NCBI GenBank assembly: GCA_965656525.1
Contig: CBFHKY010000009.1
Location: 1 to 64,000, forward strand
Direction of reading: 5' to 3'
Length of the DNA stretch: 64,000 nucleotides
DNA from: Pseudomaricurvus sp965656525
Lineage (GTDB): Bacteria; Pseudomonadota; Gammaproteobacteria; Pseudomonadales; Cellvibrionaceae
Shown here: piece after piece, positions 34,278-43,825 of the stretch
Position numbering within the stretch: position 1 is the stretch's first letter
Layout: each line of letters begins with the position of its first letter
Notes under the pieces: generated by a model
The model's database searches: none
Told to the model about the DNA's origin: nothing
What the model saw: the letters and a program-made list of their open reading frames with translations, nothing else
Position numbers and translations under genes: made by a program

Positions 34278-36794
34278 ATGAATACTGGTTTTATTTTGAC
34301 TCGCCAATGGCTGGATGCTCGAGTAAACACCGGCTTTGGCAGTTTGCGTCAATTACAACTGCGCTACTGGGTGCTGACCGACACTGGCGCGGTAGAAATC
34401 GTGATAACTGATCAGAGGGCTGTGTTTTTTTTGCCCGCTGATCAAATGCCACAGGCCAAGGTTTTATTGGATCGCGAATTGGGGCGTTCGGCCAGACACC
34501 CTTCTATCGCGCCAGTGTGGGAAGAAAAGCCAGTTGCACTAAAAGATTTTCAGCAGCAGTCGGTTGTGGCGCTGTATTTCAGAGAGCAGCGCACACTTTA
34601 TCGCGCCAGAGATGCTCTGCGAAAACGAGGGTTTACCCCTTTAGAGGCGGATGTGTCACCGGCCGATCGCTTTTTAATGGAGCGCTTTATCACTGGCCCT
34701 GTATCATTGGTCGTAGCCGAGCCTGTGCACAGCGACACGGATTCCCCCCTTAATTCGTACCACAATCCAACCCTAAAACCCGCAGAGTTTAATCCTCAAT
34801 TTACCATTGTGTCATTAGACATCGAAACGTCGATGGATGCAGCGCAGTTGTTTTCTATTGGCTTAGTATTGACGCATAGCCATCGTGACCTATCACAGAA
34901 ATGTGTCTTTATGATTGGGGAGGGTGTGGCACCGCAGACACACCCTTACTTAGTCTTTGTGCCGGATGAAATTACCCTGTTGAATAAGTTTCTTCAGTGG
35001 ATGGACGATCATGACCCAGATATTTTGATTGGTTGGAATGTGGTCAATTTCGATTTGCGTTGTTTGCAAAACAAGTGCGATGAATGGGGCATTGTATTGT
35101 CGCTGGGTCGAGGTAAGCGGCGGTTGGATTGGCGTCAGTCACGGGATGACGATAGCCATTACACCGTGTTATGTCCTGGCCGCTTAATCATGGACGGTAT
35201 CGATACTTTGCGATCCGCCACTTACAATTTTGAAAGTTTTTCGCTGGATAACGTAGCTCATGAATTACTTGGGCGCGGTAAACTCACCGAAGATGTAGAT
35301 CACCGCGGTGAGCTCATCACAGAGCAGTTTCATCACGATAAGCTCACCTTGGCGGCCTATAATCTAGAAGACTGTCAGTTAGTTTGGGATATTTTTTGTC
35401 ATACTCAGCTGTTGGACTTTGCCGTTGAGCGGGGGCGCTTAACAGGCTTGGCGCTGGATCGCTTTGGCGGTTCAGTGGCAGCGTTTGATCATCGCTATTT
35501 ACCGCGTTTACATCGGCAGGGATACGTCGCGCCAATGTTACAAGATGATCCGCAAGGGGTTGGTAGCCCGGGCGGTTATGTTATGGATTCTATTCCGGGT
35601 TTATACCAGCATGTATTAGTTCTGGATTTTAAATCGTTGTACCCCAGCATTATTCGTACGTTCAAAATTGACCCTCTAGCGCGGGTTGCTGGTGAAGCTC
35701 GGCTGAAACAGTTGGGAGCTTCCGTGGAGCCCGTTAGAAATCAACAGGAAACGCTCAACCCCGATAAAGCGTCTCTGGTAGCAGGATTTAATGGCGCTGC
35801 TTTTTTAACCGAAAAAGCCATGCTGCCAGACATTATTGGTGAGCTGTGGCGTGCACGTGATAAAGCCAAAGCCAATCAAAACCAAGCTATGTCACAAGCC
35901 ATTAAAATCATTATGAATTCATTTTACGGCGTACTGGGAACACCGGGTTGTCGTTTTTTTGATTACCGATTGCCCAGTTCGATTACCCTGCGAGGTCATC
36001 AAATCCTGAATCGCTCCCGTGAATTGATTGAGGCAAGAGGCCATAAGGTGATTTATGGGGATACGGATTCGGTATTTGTTTGTGCTGGGGACAATACCGC
36101 CAACACCCGAGAGGATATGGCTGCCGTTGGTCGTGAGTTAGCGGATTATCTAAACCATTGGTGGAATCAATATTTACGTGAACGTTATCACCTGCAAAGT
36201 TATTTAGAAATTGAATTTGAAACCCATTATCGGCATTTTGTCATGCCGACTATTCGCGGTGCTGATACCGGTAGCAAAAAGCGTTATGCCGGTCTTGTGG
36301 AAAGAGCAGAAGACGATGATCAGATTGTGTTTAAAGGTTTAGAGGCGGTGCGCACCGATTGGACCGCCAAAGCAAGGGCGTTCCAGCGGGAGTTGTATCG
36401 TCGAGTGTTTGCGGGTGAAGTCGTTGATGAATACATCTGCGCCACGGTGGCAAGTATTCGAGCCGGTGAATGTGATGAACAACTGGTTTATCGCAAGCGG
36501 ATACGCCGACGTTTGCACGATTACACTCGCAATGTTCCGCCCCATGTGCAGGCTGCCCGCAAAGCTGATAGTTGGTTGCAGAGTCAAGCGCGACCAACTC
36601 GTTATGAGCGCGGCGGCTGGATACAATACGTGTTAACGGTGAACGGCCCAGAACCTTTAGAACACTGCCCTTCAGTGTTGGATTATGAATTGTACATAGA
36701 GCGCCAAATAGTGCCTATTGCTGATGGTATACTCCAATTTTTAGGCTTATCGTACCAAACTATAACAGACCAACAGCTGGGGTTATTCTGTTAA
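34278..36794 (+). CDS. polB: DNA polymerase II
   Basis: ATG 34278 gives the typical start MNTGFILTRQW; a GTG at 34263 would add five residues. The 838-residue family B polymerase has the exonuclease motifs VSLDIETSMD (about 185) and ILIGWNVVNFDLR, and the polymerase motifs LDFKSLYPSIIRTFK, IKIIMNSFYGVLGTPGCR and YGDTDSVFV. All catalytic aspartates are present. It is an SOS-associated translesion and repair polymerase in E. coli. It is about 55 residues longer than the E. coli enzyme. I saw no perfect LexA box in the 100 bases upstream. Confidence 0.96.
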   Translation: MNTGFILTRQWLDARVNTGFGSLRQLQLRYWVLTDTGAVEIVITDQRAVFFLPADQMPQAKVLLDRELGRSARHPSIAPVWEEKPVALKDFQQQSVVALYFREQRTLYRARDALRKRGFTPLEADVSPADRFLMERFITGPVSLVVAEPVHSDTDSPLNSYHNPTLKPAEFNPQFTIVSLDIETSMDAAQLFSIGLVLTHSHRDLSQKCVFMIGEGVAPQTHPYLVFVPDEITLLNKFLQWMDDHDPDILIGWNVVNFDLRCLQNKCDEWGIVLSLGRGKRRLDWRQSRDDDSHYTVLCPGRLIMDGIDTLRSATYNFESFSLDNVAHELLGRGKLTEDVDHRGELITEQFHHDKLTLAAYNLEDCQLVWDIFCHTQLLDFAVERGRLTGLALDRFGGSVAAFDHRYLPRLHRQGYVAPMLQDDPQGVGSPGGYVMDSIPGLYQHVLVLDFKSLYPSIIRTFKIDPLARVAGEARLKQLGASVEPVRNQQETLNPDKASLVAGFNGAAFLTEKAMLPDIIGELWRARDKAKANQNQAMSQAIKIIMNSFYGVLGTPGCRFFDYRLPSSITLRGHQILNRSRELIEARGHKVIYGDTDSVFVCAGDNTANTREDMAAVGRELADYLNHWWNQYLRERYHLQSYLEIEFETHYRHFVMPTIRGADTGSKKRYAGLVERAEDDDQIVFKGLEAVRTDWTAKARAFQRELYRRVFAGEVVDEYICATVASIRAGECDEQLVYRKRIRRRLHDYTRNVPPHVQAARKADSWLQSQARPTRYERGGWIQYVLTVNGPEPLEHCPSVLDYELYIERQIVPIADGILQFLGLSYQTITDQQLGLFC

Positions 36795-36879
36795 ACTCTG
36801 CGGCGTTCCAGCTGACGTGTAACGCGCTACAGACAAGATAACCCTCACACCCAATCGATTAAATAAGTAGAGACCAAAC

Positions 36880-37392
36880 ATGCTGCATAGCGTTTCCAGA
36901 TTACGGCTTCTGTGTGTCGCCACCATCGTAATGTTGTTTTTAGGCGTGTCTGGCTGCTCTATACTGCCTTATCAATTAGAACCACCGACGGTTACTTTGG
37001 CGGATTTAAAGCCGCTGCCATCATCGGGTTTTGAGCAGCGTTTTGAAGTGCGCTTGAACATCTCTAACCCTAATGCCGTGGTGTTGCCTTTAAAGGGAAT
37101 CAGTTATCGCTTAAAAGTGAACGGCTTTGATTTGGCGACCGGTGTGGCGAATAATTTACCAACCATCAACGCTTATCAAGAATCCCAAGTGGTACTAACG
37201 GTTAGTGCGCAGTTTATCAGCGTGATGCGTTTAATTGCGGATGTGGTGTCTAACGGCAGCAACACAGTTGATTATGCTCTAGAAGCTAAGTTGGACTTGG
37301 GTAATCCGTTACTGCCTAAATTGAATGTGGCGGAAGAGGGCAGTATTGATCTTTCCAATTTGCGACCGCCAGGCCGCAGTATTACGTTATAG
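36880..37392 (+). CDS. LEA14-like (WHy domain) lipoprotein
   Basis: The 170-residue protein has a lipoprotein signal ending LFLGVSGCS, with Cys27 as the likely lipidated residue. The mature part is a single LEA type 2/WHy domain: EVRLNISNPNAVVLPLKGIS and VNGFDLATGVANNLP. Such domains occur in desiccation-related proteins and in bacterial outer-membrane lipoproteins of unknown role. A terminator overlaps the stop codon. Confidence 0.87.
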   Translation: MLHSVSRLRLLCVATIVMLFLGVSGCSILPYQLEPPTVTLADLKPLPSSGFEQRFEVRLNISNPNAVVLPLKGISYRLKVNGFDLATGVANNLPTINAYQESQVVLTVSAQFISVMRLIADVVSNGSNTVDYALEAKLDLGNPLLPKLNVAEEGSIDLSNLRPPGRSITL

Positions 37393-37416
37393 CGCTTTAA
37401 TCCAAGCGCTTTTTTG
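37391..37416 (+). terminator. Rho-independent terminator of the WHy lipoprotein gene
   Basis: AGCGCTT (37391-37397) pairs with AAGCGCT (37404-37410) over a 6-base loop, followed by a run of six T. The stem begins within the stop codon. Confidence 0.8.
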
Positions 37417-37450
37417 TTTTGAGGCTATACGAAATCAATAAGAATGCTCA

Positions 37451-37834
37451 TCAAGTTCCATTGTGGTGAGTGATCTGTTCAATCACAAAATTGGCCAAGC
37501 TTGGGCTCTTACCAAAATAATCCAGTAACCGGAATGATTTATCTGGCATGGCCTCTATAACCTCGGCCACTTGCGCAGGAATGTCTCGTTCCACGTGTCT
37601 GCCCTGATTAAAAAACAATGGATACACATCCACATGAGTGATCTGATCCGGCAGTGTCTGACAGGCTTGTAACAGCGTGGGAGGGGCTTGTTCTAACAGC
37701 GCGGGTTTGACGATATTGTATAAATCGTTGTTTGTGTCTATTTGCGCGACAAGGGTAAAAAATTCTTCATTGGCTTCAGCTCGACGGCTGCCGTGCGCCA
37801 TGATGATCAGGGCTTTATGGTCTGTATGTGTCAT
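37451..37834 (-). CDS. CbiX/SirB family chelatase-like protein
   Basis: The 127-residue protein is the size of the short CbiX chelatases. LIIMAHGSRRAEANEEF contains the first metal-binding His and VYPLFFNQGRHVERDIPA the second. Such proteins insert Co2+ or Fe2+ into sirohydrochlorin as dimers. No cobalamin or siroheme gene is nearby, so the product is not known. Confidence 0.82.
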   Translation of the reverse strand: MTHTDHKALIIMAHGSRRAEANEEFFTLVAQIDTNNDLYNIVKPALLEQAPPTLLQACQTLPDQITHVDVYPLFFNQGRHVERDIPAQVAEVIEAMPDKSFRLLDYFGKSPSLANFVIEQITHHNGT

Positions 37835-37916
37835 GAGAATCTAGCTGTAAGGTGGGTTTTAGAATCACAGTGCTTTTTCTCCAGTGTGGAGGGCGAGCAC
37901 GATGTTGTGAGTATTG

Positions 37917-38273
37917 TTAATGTTGATAGCGGTTTTGAGAGTTCTTACGCTCTTTACGTAAAGTTTGGATGACTTTCTGTGCCTGTATAGGCCAAATACT
38001 GAAGGCGTCGTCTTGCAGTAAAAACCCTTTGTTCAGCAATTGATCAGCGATGGCTTTGCGGGCCGCAATGCCTTCATCCAATGTTTGGTAGGGGCCTTGC
38101 CCTTTGACCAGTTCTGCAGGCATATGACTTATGCCCGACATCGCAATCAGGCTGTAAGTTGTTTCGTCATTGCGCTTGAGGATCAATTCGATACGTAAAC
38201 CTCTGGCATTGATCAACACCAGTGTTTGCGCATCAAGTGCTCCCTGCGTATCTGGCTGGAAGTTGAGCTTCAT
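37917..38273 (-). CDS. Conserved hypothetical protein
   Basis: The 118-residue soluble protein contains DAQTLVLINARGLRIELILK and GPYQTLDEGIAARKAIADQL, and has a basic C-terminus. Proteins with this pattern occur in Pseudomonas and relatives as uncharacterised conserved genes; I know of no assigned function. It lies 83 bases upstream of the CbiX-like gene on the same strand. Confidence 0.65.
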   Translation of the reverse strand: MKLNFQPDTQGALDAQTLVLINARGLRIELILKRNDETTYSLIAMSGISHMPAELVKGQGPYQTLDEGIAARKAIADQLLNKGFLLQDDAFSIWPIQAQKVIQTLRKERKNSQNRYQH

Positions 38274-38412
38274 GGTTTGAGTATATCAATCTGTTGCAAA
38301 GTTGAAATACTTTATCATTATGAAGCATCGAGCTTTGGCGATGTCGGTTATTGCTGTGGTTGAGGCAAGCGTGGGTTTTACGGGATTGGTCTTCTGGCGT
38401 GAACACCAATCC

Positions 38413-39180
38413 TTAAGCGGATTCACCCATGAAGGATTGTAGGCGCTGGTGAGCGTCTAGGTGCGCAGGCTGACGATTCATCCGCGCTGCGACATAGTGC
38501 TCATTAAAGATCTCGAAATAGTCTAAGAGTTGATCGGCCGCCTGAACACTGTTGGCGGATTGCAACACCAAAGCGGCCGCCTCGGTGGTGGAAAGTCGAG
38601 AGGCATCGGAGGCTTGGCGCACGCGATAGCCGCCAGATTGGCGAGTGTTGTTGGCGATTACAGCACTTAAATCCAGTGTGGGCAAGTGGGACAACCAATC
38701 ACTTTTGCGCGCCATACGGCTGGCTTGTTTCCAGGTGCCATCCAGTACAATCACCGTGGGTAAACGATCATCAGCGTGGTCGAAAGGGCTTTGGAGCACG
38801 CGGCGTGAAGTATCTTCTGTGGGCGGAAACAGAATCTGGCAGTGCCTTGTCGGGTCTTGCAGCAAGGTGAGTAGAGCTGTAGGCGGGTTTACTCTGTCCC
38901 AGATAAAGGCATGGCATTGTTCAGGGAAGAGATCGGCAATCAGTCGGCCAGTGTTGGTGGGCTTGTAGATTTCATCCCTGTGCATCAGCAACACAAACTC
39001 AATATTGCATTGACTAGGGCGGCGCCAAGCACAGATGCAAGTGTTGACCCCTAGCATGCATTGCGGGCAGCGTTTTAGCAGAATGCCCCGCGCATTAAAG
39101 TGGCGAGTAGATTCCTCCTGACAACGCTGTCTTAGCGTGTCGACACAATGTGCCGGAAAGCTAGGGGGTGTGACATTCAT
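38413..39180 (-). CDS. tapT: DTW-domain tRNA-uridine aminocarboxypropyltransferase
   Basis: The 255-residue protein has a zinc-type Cys cluster (CPQCMLGVNTCIC, about 38-50) and the DTW motif variant VLDGTWKQASRMARKSDWL (Asp-Gly-Thr-Trp). E. coli TapT (YfiP) of this family transfers the aminocarboxypropyl group of SAM to U47 of tRNAs, making acp3U. Its ATG immediately follows the glpE stop (TGAATG), so translation is coupled. Confidence 0.88.
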   Translation of the reverse strand: MNVTPPSFPAHCVDTLRQRCQEESTRHFNARGILLKRCPQCMLGVNTCICAWRRPSQCNIEFVLLMHRDEIYKPTNTGRLIADLFPEQCHAFIWDRVNPPTALLTLLQDPTRHCQILFPPTEDTSRRVLQSPFDHADDRLPTVIVLDGTWKQASRMARKSDWLSHLPTLDLSAVIANNTRQSGGYRVRQASDASRLSTTEAAALVLQSANSVQAADQLLDYFEIFNEHYVAARMNRQPAHLDAHQRLQSFMGESA

Positions 39181-39513
39181 TCAAAGGCTCTCTGTGCCGG
39201 TAACCGTGCTGTCTGGGAACTGAGCCTGCCACGCTTCGGCGCCGCCATCCACACTAAAAACTTGATCAAAGCCTTGCTGATTGAGCATCGCAGCCGCTTG
39301 CTGGCTGCTGATACCGTGATAACAAAACACCAGTGTGGGCTTATTTTTATCCGCATCGGTTAGGAATTGCTGGATATTGTCATTACTGAGCGAAATTGCT
39401 CCAGTCGGGTGTCCGTTTAAGTATGAGGATGGGTCGCGAATATCGACAACTTGGCAGTTTCCGTCTGTGATAATCTCATGAGCTTGCTGGCAAGAAATCT
39501 GTGATACCGTCAT
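39181..39513 (-). CDS. glpE: GlpE-type thiosulfate sulfurtransferase (rhodanese)
   Basis: The 110-residue single-domain rhodanese has VVDIRDPSSYLNGHPTGAI and the active-site loop VFCYHGISSQQAA, with the catalytic Cys and the CYHGxSS signature of GlpE. It moves sulfane sulfur from thiosulfate to cyanide or thioredoxin. It is upstream of, and abuts, tapT. No glpG or glpR is adjacent, in contrast to E. coli. Confidence 0.92.
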   Translation of the reverse strand: MTVSQISCQQAHEIITDGNCQVVDIRDPSSYLNGHPTGAISLSNDNIQQFLTDADKNKPTLVFCYHGISSQQAAAMLNQQGFDQVFSVDGGAEAWQAQFPDSTVTGTESL

Positions 39514-39859
39514 AACGTAGCCTTGGTTTAATGATGAAAAAGCAATTTAGAGAAATTCCGAAGAAAACCCTGAGTCAGTGATGTTGCGGTTATACGACCT
39601 CATCCGACAATATTGAACGCTCAATTTAAGGGGGGATTGTACCTCGACATCACACAAACCGCAGCAGGTCAGACGGCTTGTTTAATATCGATTGGCATAA
39701 GTCTGGTATTTCTGTGATAAGAAGCGTTACGGTAACTGGTCTCGATGCGCTATTCCCACTAAGCTCATAACCATAATAGCGGTTCTATACCCTTGGATCT
39801 GCCGGGTTATATGAATTCAGTGGTCGGCGACTCGCATAAATTTCTATATAGGCGATGGC
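39514..39859. other. Divergent intergenic region of glpE and iorA
   Basis: No gene is supported on either strand. TTGGCA lies about 150 bases before iorA (near 39690) but is not paired with a good -10. Promoters for glpE-tapT and for the molybdenum hydroxylase operon must lie here or nearby. Confidence 0.4.
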
Positions 39860-40357
39860 ATGATTCAATTTCGTTTAAACAACACAGACGTCAGTACCGA
39901 TTTACCCCCCGACACACCATTATTGTGGGTCGTGAGAGAGGCTTTTGGCTTAACCGGCTCTAAGTTCGGTTGTGGTAAGGGGCTGTGCGGCGCTTGCACT
40001 ATGCACTTAAACGATCAGCCGGTAAGAACGTGTGTTTTACCTGTCAGAGCTGTGGCGGGTGCCGACATCACCACCATCGAAGGTTTATCCGATAACCCCA
40101 ATCAACTGCATACTGTCCAACAAGCTTGGCTCAGCCATAATGTGCCACAGTGCGGCTATTGCCAATCCGGTCAAATCATGTCGGCAGTGGCGCTATTGGC
40201 TGCTCAGCCACAGCCTACCGATCAAGATATTGATGCTGCTATGCAAGGTAATTTGTGTCGTTGCGGTACTTATCCACGCATTCGTAAAGCCATTCATTCG
40301 GCAGCACAGGCCATGCAGTCTGGGGTGCAAATTATCGATGCCCGCGAAGAGGCATGA
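39860..40357 (+). CDS. iorA: [2Fe-2S] subunit of a molybdenum hydroxylase (IorA type)
   Basis: The 165-residue protein carries two iron-sulfur clusters of the xanthine oxidase family: GSKFGCGKGLCGACTMHL with a later RTC for the plant-type cluster, and CGYCQSGQIM with GNLCRCGTYPRI for the second. It passes electrons from the molybdenum subunit to an acceptor. It resembles the alpha subunit of isoquinoline 1-oxidoreductase. The stop overlaps the start of iorB (ATGA at 40354-40357). Confidence 0.9.
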   Translation: MIQFRLNNTDVSTDLPPDTPLLWVVREAFGLTGSKFGCGKGLCGACTMHLNDQPVRTCVLPVRAVAGADITTIEGLSDNPNQLHTVQQAWLSHNVPQCGYCQSGQIMSAVALLAAQPQPTDQDIDAAMQGNLCRCGTYPRIRKAIHSAAQAMQSGVQIIDAREEA

Positions 40358-42678
40358 TCATGACATCTCGTTTTTCAGCACGTTCAAAGGCTTCCCAGTC
40401 AAAAACAGATACCGGCGATTCGCGTCTTTTACACAGCCGCCGACAGTTTCTGAAACTTACCGGTGTCGCGGCGTCTGGTGTGGTAATGGGCGTGTCATTG
40501 GGTGGTTGTGGTGATAAACCTTGGCCGAATCAGTCATCAGTGACTTGGCAGCCCAACGCTTTTTTGCAAGTGTTGCCCACAGGGCAATATCGATTTTTTG
40601 TGCCACAAGCCGAAATGGGACAGGGCGTACTCACAGGGCTGACTACATTAGTGGCCGAAGAATTGAATACACCACCAGAAAGTATTGATACTCAGTTTGC
40701 TGGCGTGCACTCGGATTACGCACTCGCGCCAATGGGGATACAAATTACAGGTGGGAGTGCCAGTATACGCGAACGTTACCTGCCGTTGCGAAATGCCGCG
40801 GCAAGTTTACGACAACTGCTACTGCAAGCGGCAGCGTTAGAGCTGGCAGTGCCTATTCAGCATTTAGCTTTAGAGGCACAGCTCGTAAGAGTGAAGAGTG
40901 GCCATTCATTAAAGGCTCCAGTTCGTGAACTGGCCGTGACTAACCTAGTGACTACTGCGCAACAATTGCCGCTACCAGAACATGTTGAGTTAAAAGCCCA
41001 GCAGGATTTTCACTGGATTGGTAAAACAGTGACGCCACGACTGGACGGGTTAGCTAAAGTGACCGGTCAGGCTGAATTTGGCTTAGATGTAAAAGTGCCC
41101 AATATGAAGCGCGCAATGGTAAAGCGTGCGCCTGTGATTGGCGGTACGTTAAAGGGTTTCCAGTTGAACGGTGCCGATCAGTTACCGGGTGTACAACAGG
41201 TGGTTTCTCTTGCTCATGGTGTTGGGGTTGTGGCGGATTACAGCTTTCAGGTCAAAGCTGCTTTAGCACGTATTGATGCAGAATGGGAGCTGCCCGAATT
41301 GGTAAAAACTTCCAGTTCTGAATTACGTGACACCATGATTACGGCGTTGGATGGCGGTGGCAACGAAGCGTTTAGTCAAGGTGATGTGAGTTCGGCGCGG
41401 CTAAACGCCGACAAGCAATACAGTGCAATTTACGAAGCCCCTTATTTGGCTCATGCCACTATGGAGCCGATGAATTGCGTGGTGAGCATCCAAGGCAATC
41501 GTGCGGAGCTTTGGGTGCCCACACAGGCACCGGACATCGCTGCCGAGATTGTTTCTCAGTACAGCGGTATTGCTCGCGATCAAGTTACCGTTCATACCAC
41601 TTTTTTGGGTGGTGGGTTTGGACGGCGTGCATTTCATGATTTTGTGGCCGAAGCCACCGTCATTGCTAAATCCGCTGGTGTGCCAATCCAGCTCATCTGG
41701 AGCCGTGAAGATGATATGCAAAATGATTACTATCGGCCGGCGTCTGTCGCGCGCATGACAGCCAGTATCGGTTCGAATGGTGAAGTGACTGCTTGGCAGG
41801 TCAAACAATCCGGGCCAAATATCATCCCAACGCTTTTGAACGAAGCTATGGGCGCCATGATGCCAAGCGTCACACCCGAAGGCGTGGTTAAGTGGGTGGG
41901 TAAATTAGGTTACAGCGTATTCGATCATTGGGTGGTAGATCCAACCACCGTAGAAGGGTTGTTTGAGCATTACGATATTCCTCACCAGCTGGTGGAACAT
42001 GCCACTGTCGACCCGGGTTTGCGAACAGGTTTTTGGCGCTCTGTTGGTCATTCGATTAATGGTTTTTTTAGCGAAGGCTTTATGGATGAGCTGGCCTATC
42101 AAGCAGGGCAGGATCCTCTCGAATTTCGCTTACAGCACCTGTCATCGCAACCGCGACTGGCCAATGTGTTAACGCTGGCTGCTCAGCAAGCTGGTTGGAA
42201 GCAACCTCGCATGAGACATGGTGCCGAGCAAATTCATAGTGCTACGGCTCTGGGTTTGGCGGCAGTGAAAAGCTTTGAAAGCTATGTGGCTCAGGTGGCT
42301 GAAGTGTCTGTCGATGAAGGTCAGATTCGAGTTCATCGGGTGTTGTGTGTAGTAGATTGCGGCCAGGTGGTGAATCCGGATGTGGTGAAGTCGCAAATGG
42401 AAGGCGGTATTTTATTTGCCTTGAGCGCGGCTTTGAATGGGGAAATCACCTTGGAAAAAGGGCGGGTCCAGCAAACGAATTTTGATGATTATCCGTTGCT
42501 ACGATTTCATCAAGCCCCGCAGATAGAGGTCATCATAGTAGACAGTGATGCGCCACCAACAGGGGTAGGTGAGCCAGGGGTTCCACCACTTGCGCCCGCG
42601 GTGGCAAATGCGGTGTTTGCGCTGACAGGGCAGCGCATAAGGCGCTTACCGATGCGACTTGATGCGACGCACTCATGA
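40354..42678 (+). CDS. iorB: Molybdopterin-binding subunit of a molybdenum hydroxylase (IorB type)
   Basis: The 774-residue protein has a Tat-type signal near the start (SRRQFLKLTGVAASGVVMG), so the complex is exported or membrane-attached in the folded state. It continues with molybdenum-hydroxylase segments GQGVLTGLTTLVAEEL, GKTVTPRLDGLAKVTGQAEF, ATMEPMNCVV, TTFLGGGFGRRAFHDFV and GVGEPGVPPLAPAVANAVF, in which the Glu is the catalytic residue of the family. There is no FAD subunit in the operon, which is typical of the IorAB/periplasmic aldehyde oxidase group. The substrate (N-heterocycle or aldehyde) cannot be told. Confidence 0.9.
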   Translation: MIMTSRFSARSKASQSKTDTGDSRLLHSRRQFLKLTGVAASGVVMGVSLGGCGDKPWPNQSSVTWQPNAFLQVLPTGQYRFFVPQAEMGQGVLTGLTTLVAEELNTPPESIDTQFAGVHSDYALAPMGIQITGGSASIRERYLPLRNAAASLRQLLLQAAALELAVPIQHLALEAQLVRVKSGHSLKAPVRELAVTNLVTTAQQLPLPEHVELKAQQDFHWIGKTVTPRLDGLAKVTGQAEFGLDVKVPNMKRAMVKRAPVIGGTLKGFQLNGADQLPGVQQVVSLAHGVGVVADYSFQVKAALARIDAEWELPELVKTSSSELRDTMITALDGGGNEAFSQGDVSSARLNADKQYSAIYEAPYLAHATMEPMNCVVSIQGNRAELWVPTQAPDIAAEIVSQYSGIARDQVTVHTTFLGGGFGRRAFHDFVAEATVIAKSAGVPIQLIWSREDDMQNDYYRPASVARMTASIGSNGEVTAWQVKQSGPNIIPTLLNEAMGAMMPSVTPEGVVKWVGKLGYSVFDHWVVDPTTVEGLFEHYDIPHQLVEHATVDPGLRTGFWRSVGHSINGFFSEGFMDELAYQAGQDPLEFRLQHLSSQPRLANVLTLAAQQAGWKQPRMRHGAEQIHSATALGLAAVKSFESYVAQVAEVSVDEGQIRVHRVLCVVDCGQVVNPDVVKSQMEGGILFALSAALNGEITLEKGRVQQTNFDDYPLLRFHQAPQIEVIIVDSDAPPTGVGEPGVPPLAPAVANAVFALTGQRIRRLPMRLDATHS

Positions 42679-42706
42679 TTCACTGCAAGTGAGAAAGGAT
42701 TAATAG

Positions 42707-43825
42707 GTGCGAAGCTCTCAGTATGAAGTCGTCAAAGCCGCTGTGGATGGGTTACATCGAGGCGTACCTGTGACTTTGGTCAGTGTTGTCAGTACGTTTG
42801 GCACTTCGCCGCGTCCTGTTGGCTCCATGATGGCGGTGTGCGGTGATGGGCTATTTATGGGTTCTGTTTCTGGTGGTTGCATTGAAGATGATTTGGTGGC
42901 TCGCTTGATTGAATTGCCACCTAAGGAAAGTGTGATTGAACGCTTTGGTGAAACCGAAGCCGAAAGGCATCGGCTGCGCTTGCCTTGCGGTGGGCGTTTA
43001 GATGTTTTGTTAGAGCCACTGCGCTCGCCGGAAGACTGGATGCCTTTGCTAGACAGTCTTCAGCAGCGCAAAACACTCACTCGGTGTGTGCAATTGTCGA
43101 CAGGCATGAGTAACACTCGGGCTTACCAGTCCACGGATCAACCACAGTTAATGGGCGGTTATTGGACCAATGTTTTTGGTCCAGCTTGGCAATTGTTGAT
43201 TGTCGGAGCGGGAGAAACGTCGAGTTATCTAGCAGAATTAGCCAATGCTTTGGAATATCGGGTATTGATTGTTGATCCTCGGCCAGAGTATCGCAATCAG
43301 TGGCGTGAGGAATTAGGCGAATTGCGTTCCGGCTACCCTGATGATGTGGTGCGCGANNNNNNNNNNNNNNNNNNNNNNNNNNNNNNNNNNNNNNNNNNNN
43401 NNNNNNNNNNNNNNNNNNNNNNNNNNNNNNNNNNNNNNNNNNNNNNNNNNNNNNNTCGGCCAGAGTATCGCAATCAGTGGCGTGAGGAATTAGGCGAATT
43501 GCGTTCCGGCTACCCTGATGATGTGGTGCGCGATTTGTGCCCCGACACCCGTACAGCTATTGTGACACTGAGCCATGACCCTAAATTAGACGATCTAGCT
43601 TTGATCGAAGCGCTGCAGTCGGATGCTTTTTTTGTCGGAGCGCTAGGCTCGGTGCGCACTAACCAGAAACGGCGTCAGCGATTGCAGCAGCACTTTGGTT
43701 TTTCTGTGTCGCAGCTTGCTCGGCTACATGGCCCCGTCGGGCTGGATATTGGCAGTAAAACACCGATGGAAATTGCGTTGTCAGTTGCGGCTCAGCTTAC
43801 CGCAGCACGCCATGGTTTGGTGTGA
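42707..43825 (+). CDS. xdhC: XdhC/CoxI family molybdenum cofactor maturation protein, with an assembly gap
   Basis: GTG 42707 follows AAGGAT. The N-terminal XdhC domain has VVSTFGTSPRPVGSMMAV and SGGCIEDDLVARL; the C-terminal Rossmann domain has LLIVGAGETSSYLAELA and FVGALGSVRTNQKRRQRL. Such proteins bind sulfurated molybdenum cofactor and insert it into hydroxylases. The N run 43357-43455 is preceded (43279-43356) and followed (43456-43533) by the same 78 bases; removing 177 bases leaves an ordinary protein of 313 residues. The stop overlaps the mocA start. Confidence 0.88.
   Translation: MRSSQYEVVKAAVDGLHRGVPVTLVSVVSTFGTSPRPVGSMMAVCGDGLFMGSVSGGCIEDDLVARLIELPPKESVIERFGETEAERHRLRLPCGGRLDVLLEPLRSPEDWMPLLDSLQQRKTLTRCVQLSTGMSNTRAYQSTDQPQLMGGYWTNVFGPAWQLLIVGAGETSSYLAELANALEYRVLIVDPRPEYRNQWREELGELRSGYPDDVVRXXXXXXXXXXXXXXXXXXXXXXXXXXXXXXXXXXRPEYRNQWREELGELRSGYPDDVVRDLCPDTRTAIVTLSHDPKLDDLALIEALQSDAFFVGALGSVRTNQKRRQRLQQHFGFSVSQLARLHGPVGLDIGSKTPMEIALSVAAQLTAARHGLV
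43357..43455. other. Run of 99 N flanked by a 78-base exact duplicate
   Basis: Bases 43279-43356 and 43456-43533 are identical; both start TCGGCCAGAG and end GTGGTGCGCGA. The contig ends overlap and the gap is artificial. Confidence 0.9.

Noticed and set aside
39680..39720. A sigma-54 promoter before iorA (TTGGCATAAG segment)
   Set aside because: The -12 TTGC element is absent at the required spacing.
40032..40514. 160-codon plus-strand frame overlapping iorA and iorB
   Set aside because: It is in a different frame from two genes with clear cofactor motifs, and its product has no recognisable pattern.
43279..43533. Internal repeat in XdhC
   Set aside because: The two copies are identical at the DNA level and flank an N run; they are two ends of overlapping contigs, not a protein repeat.
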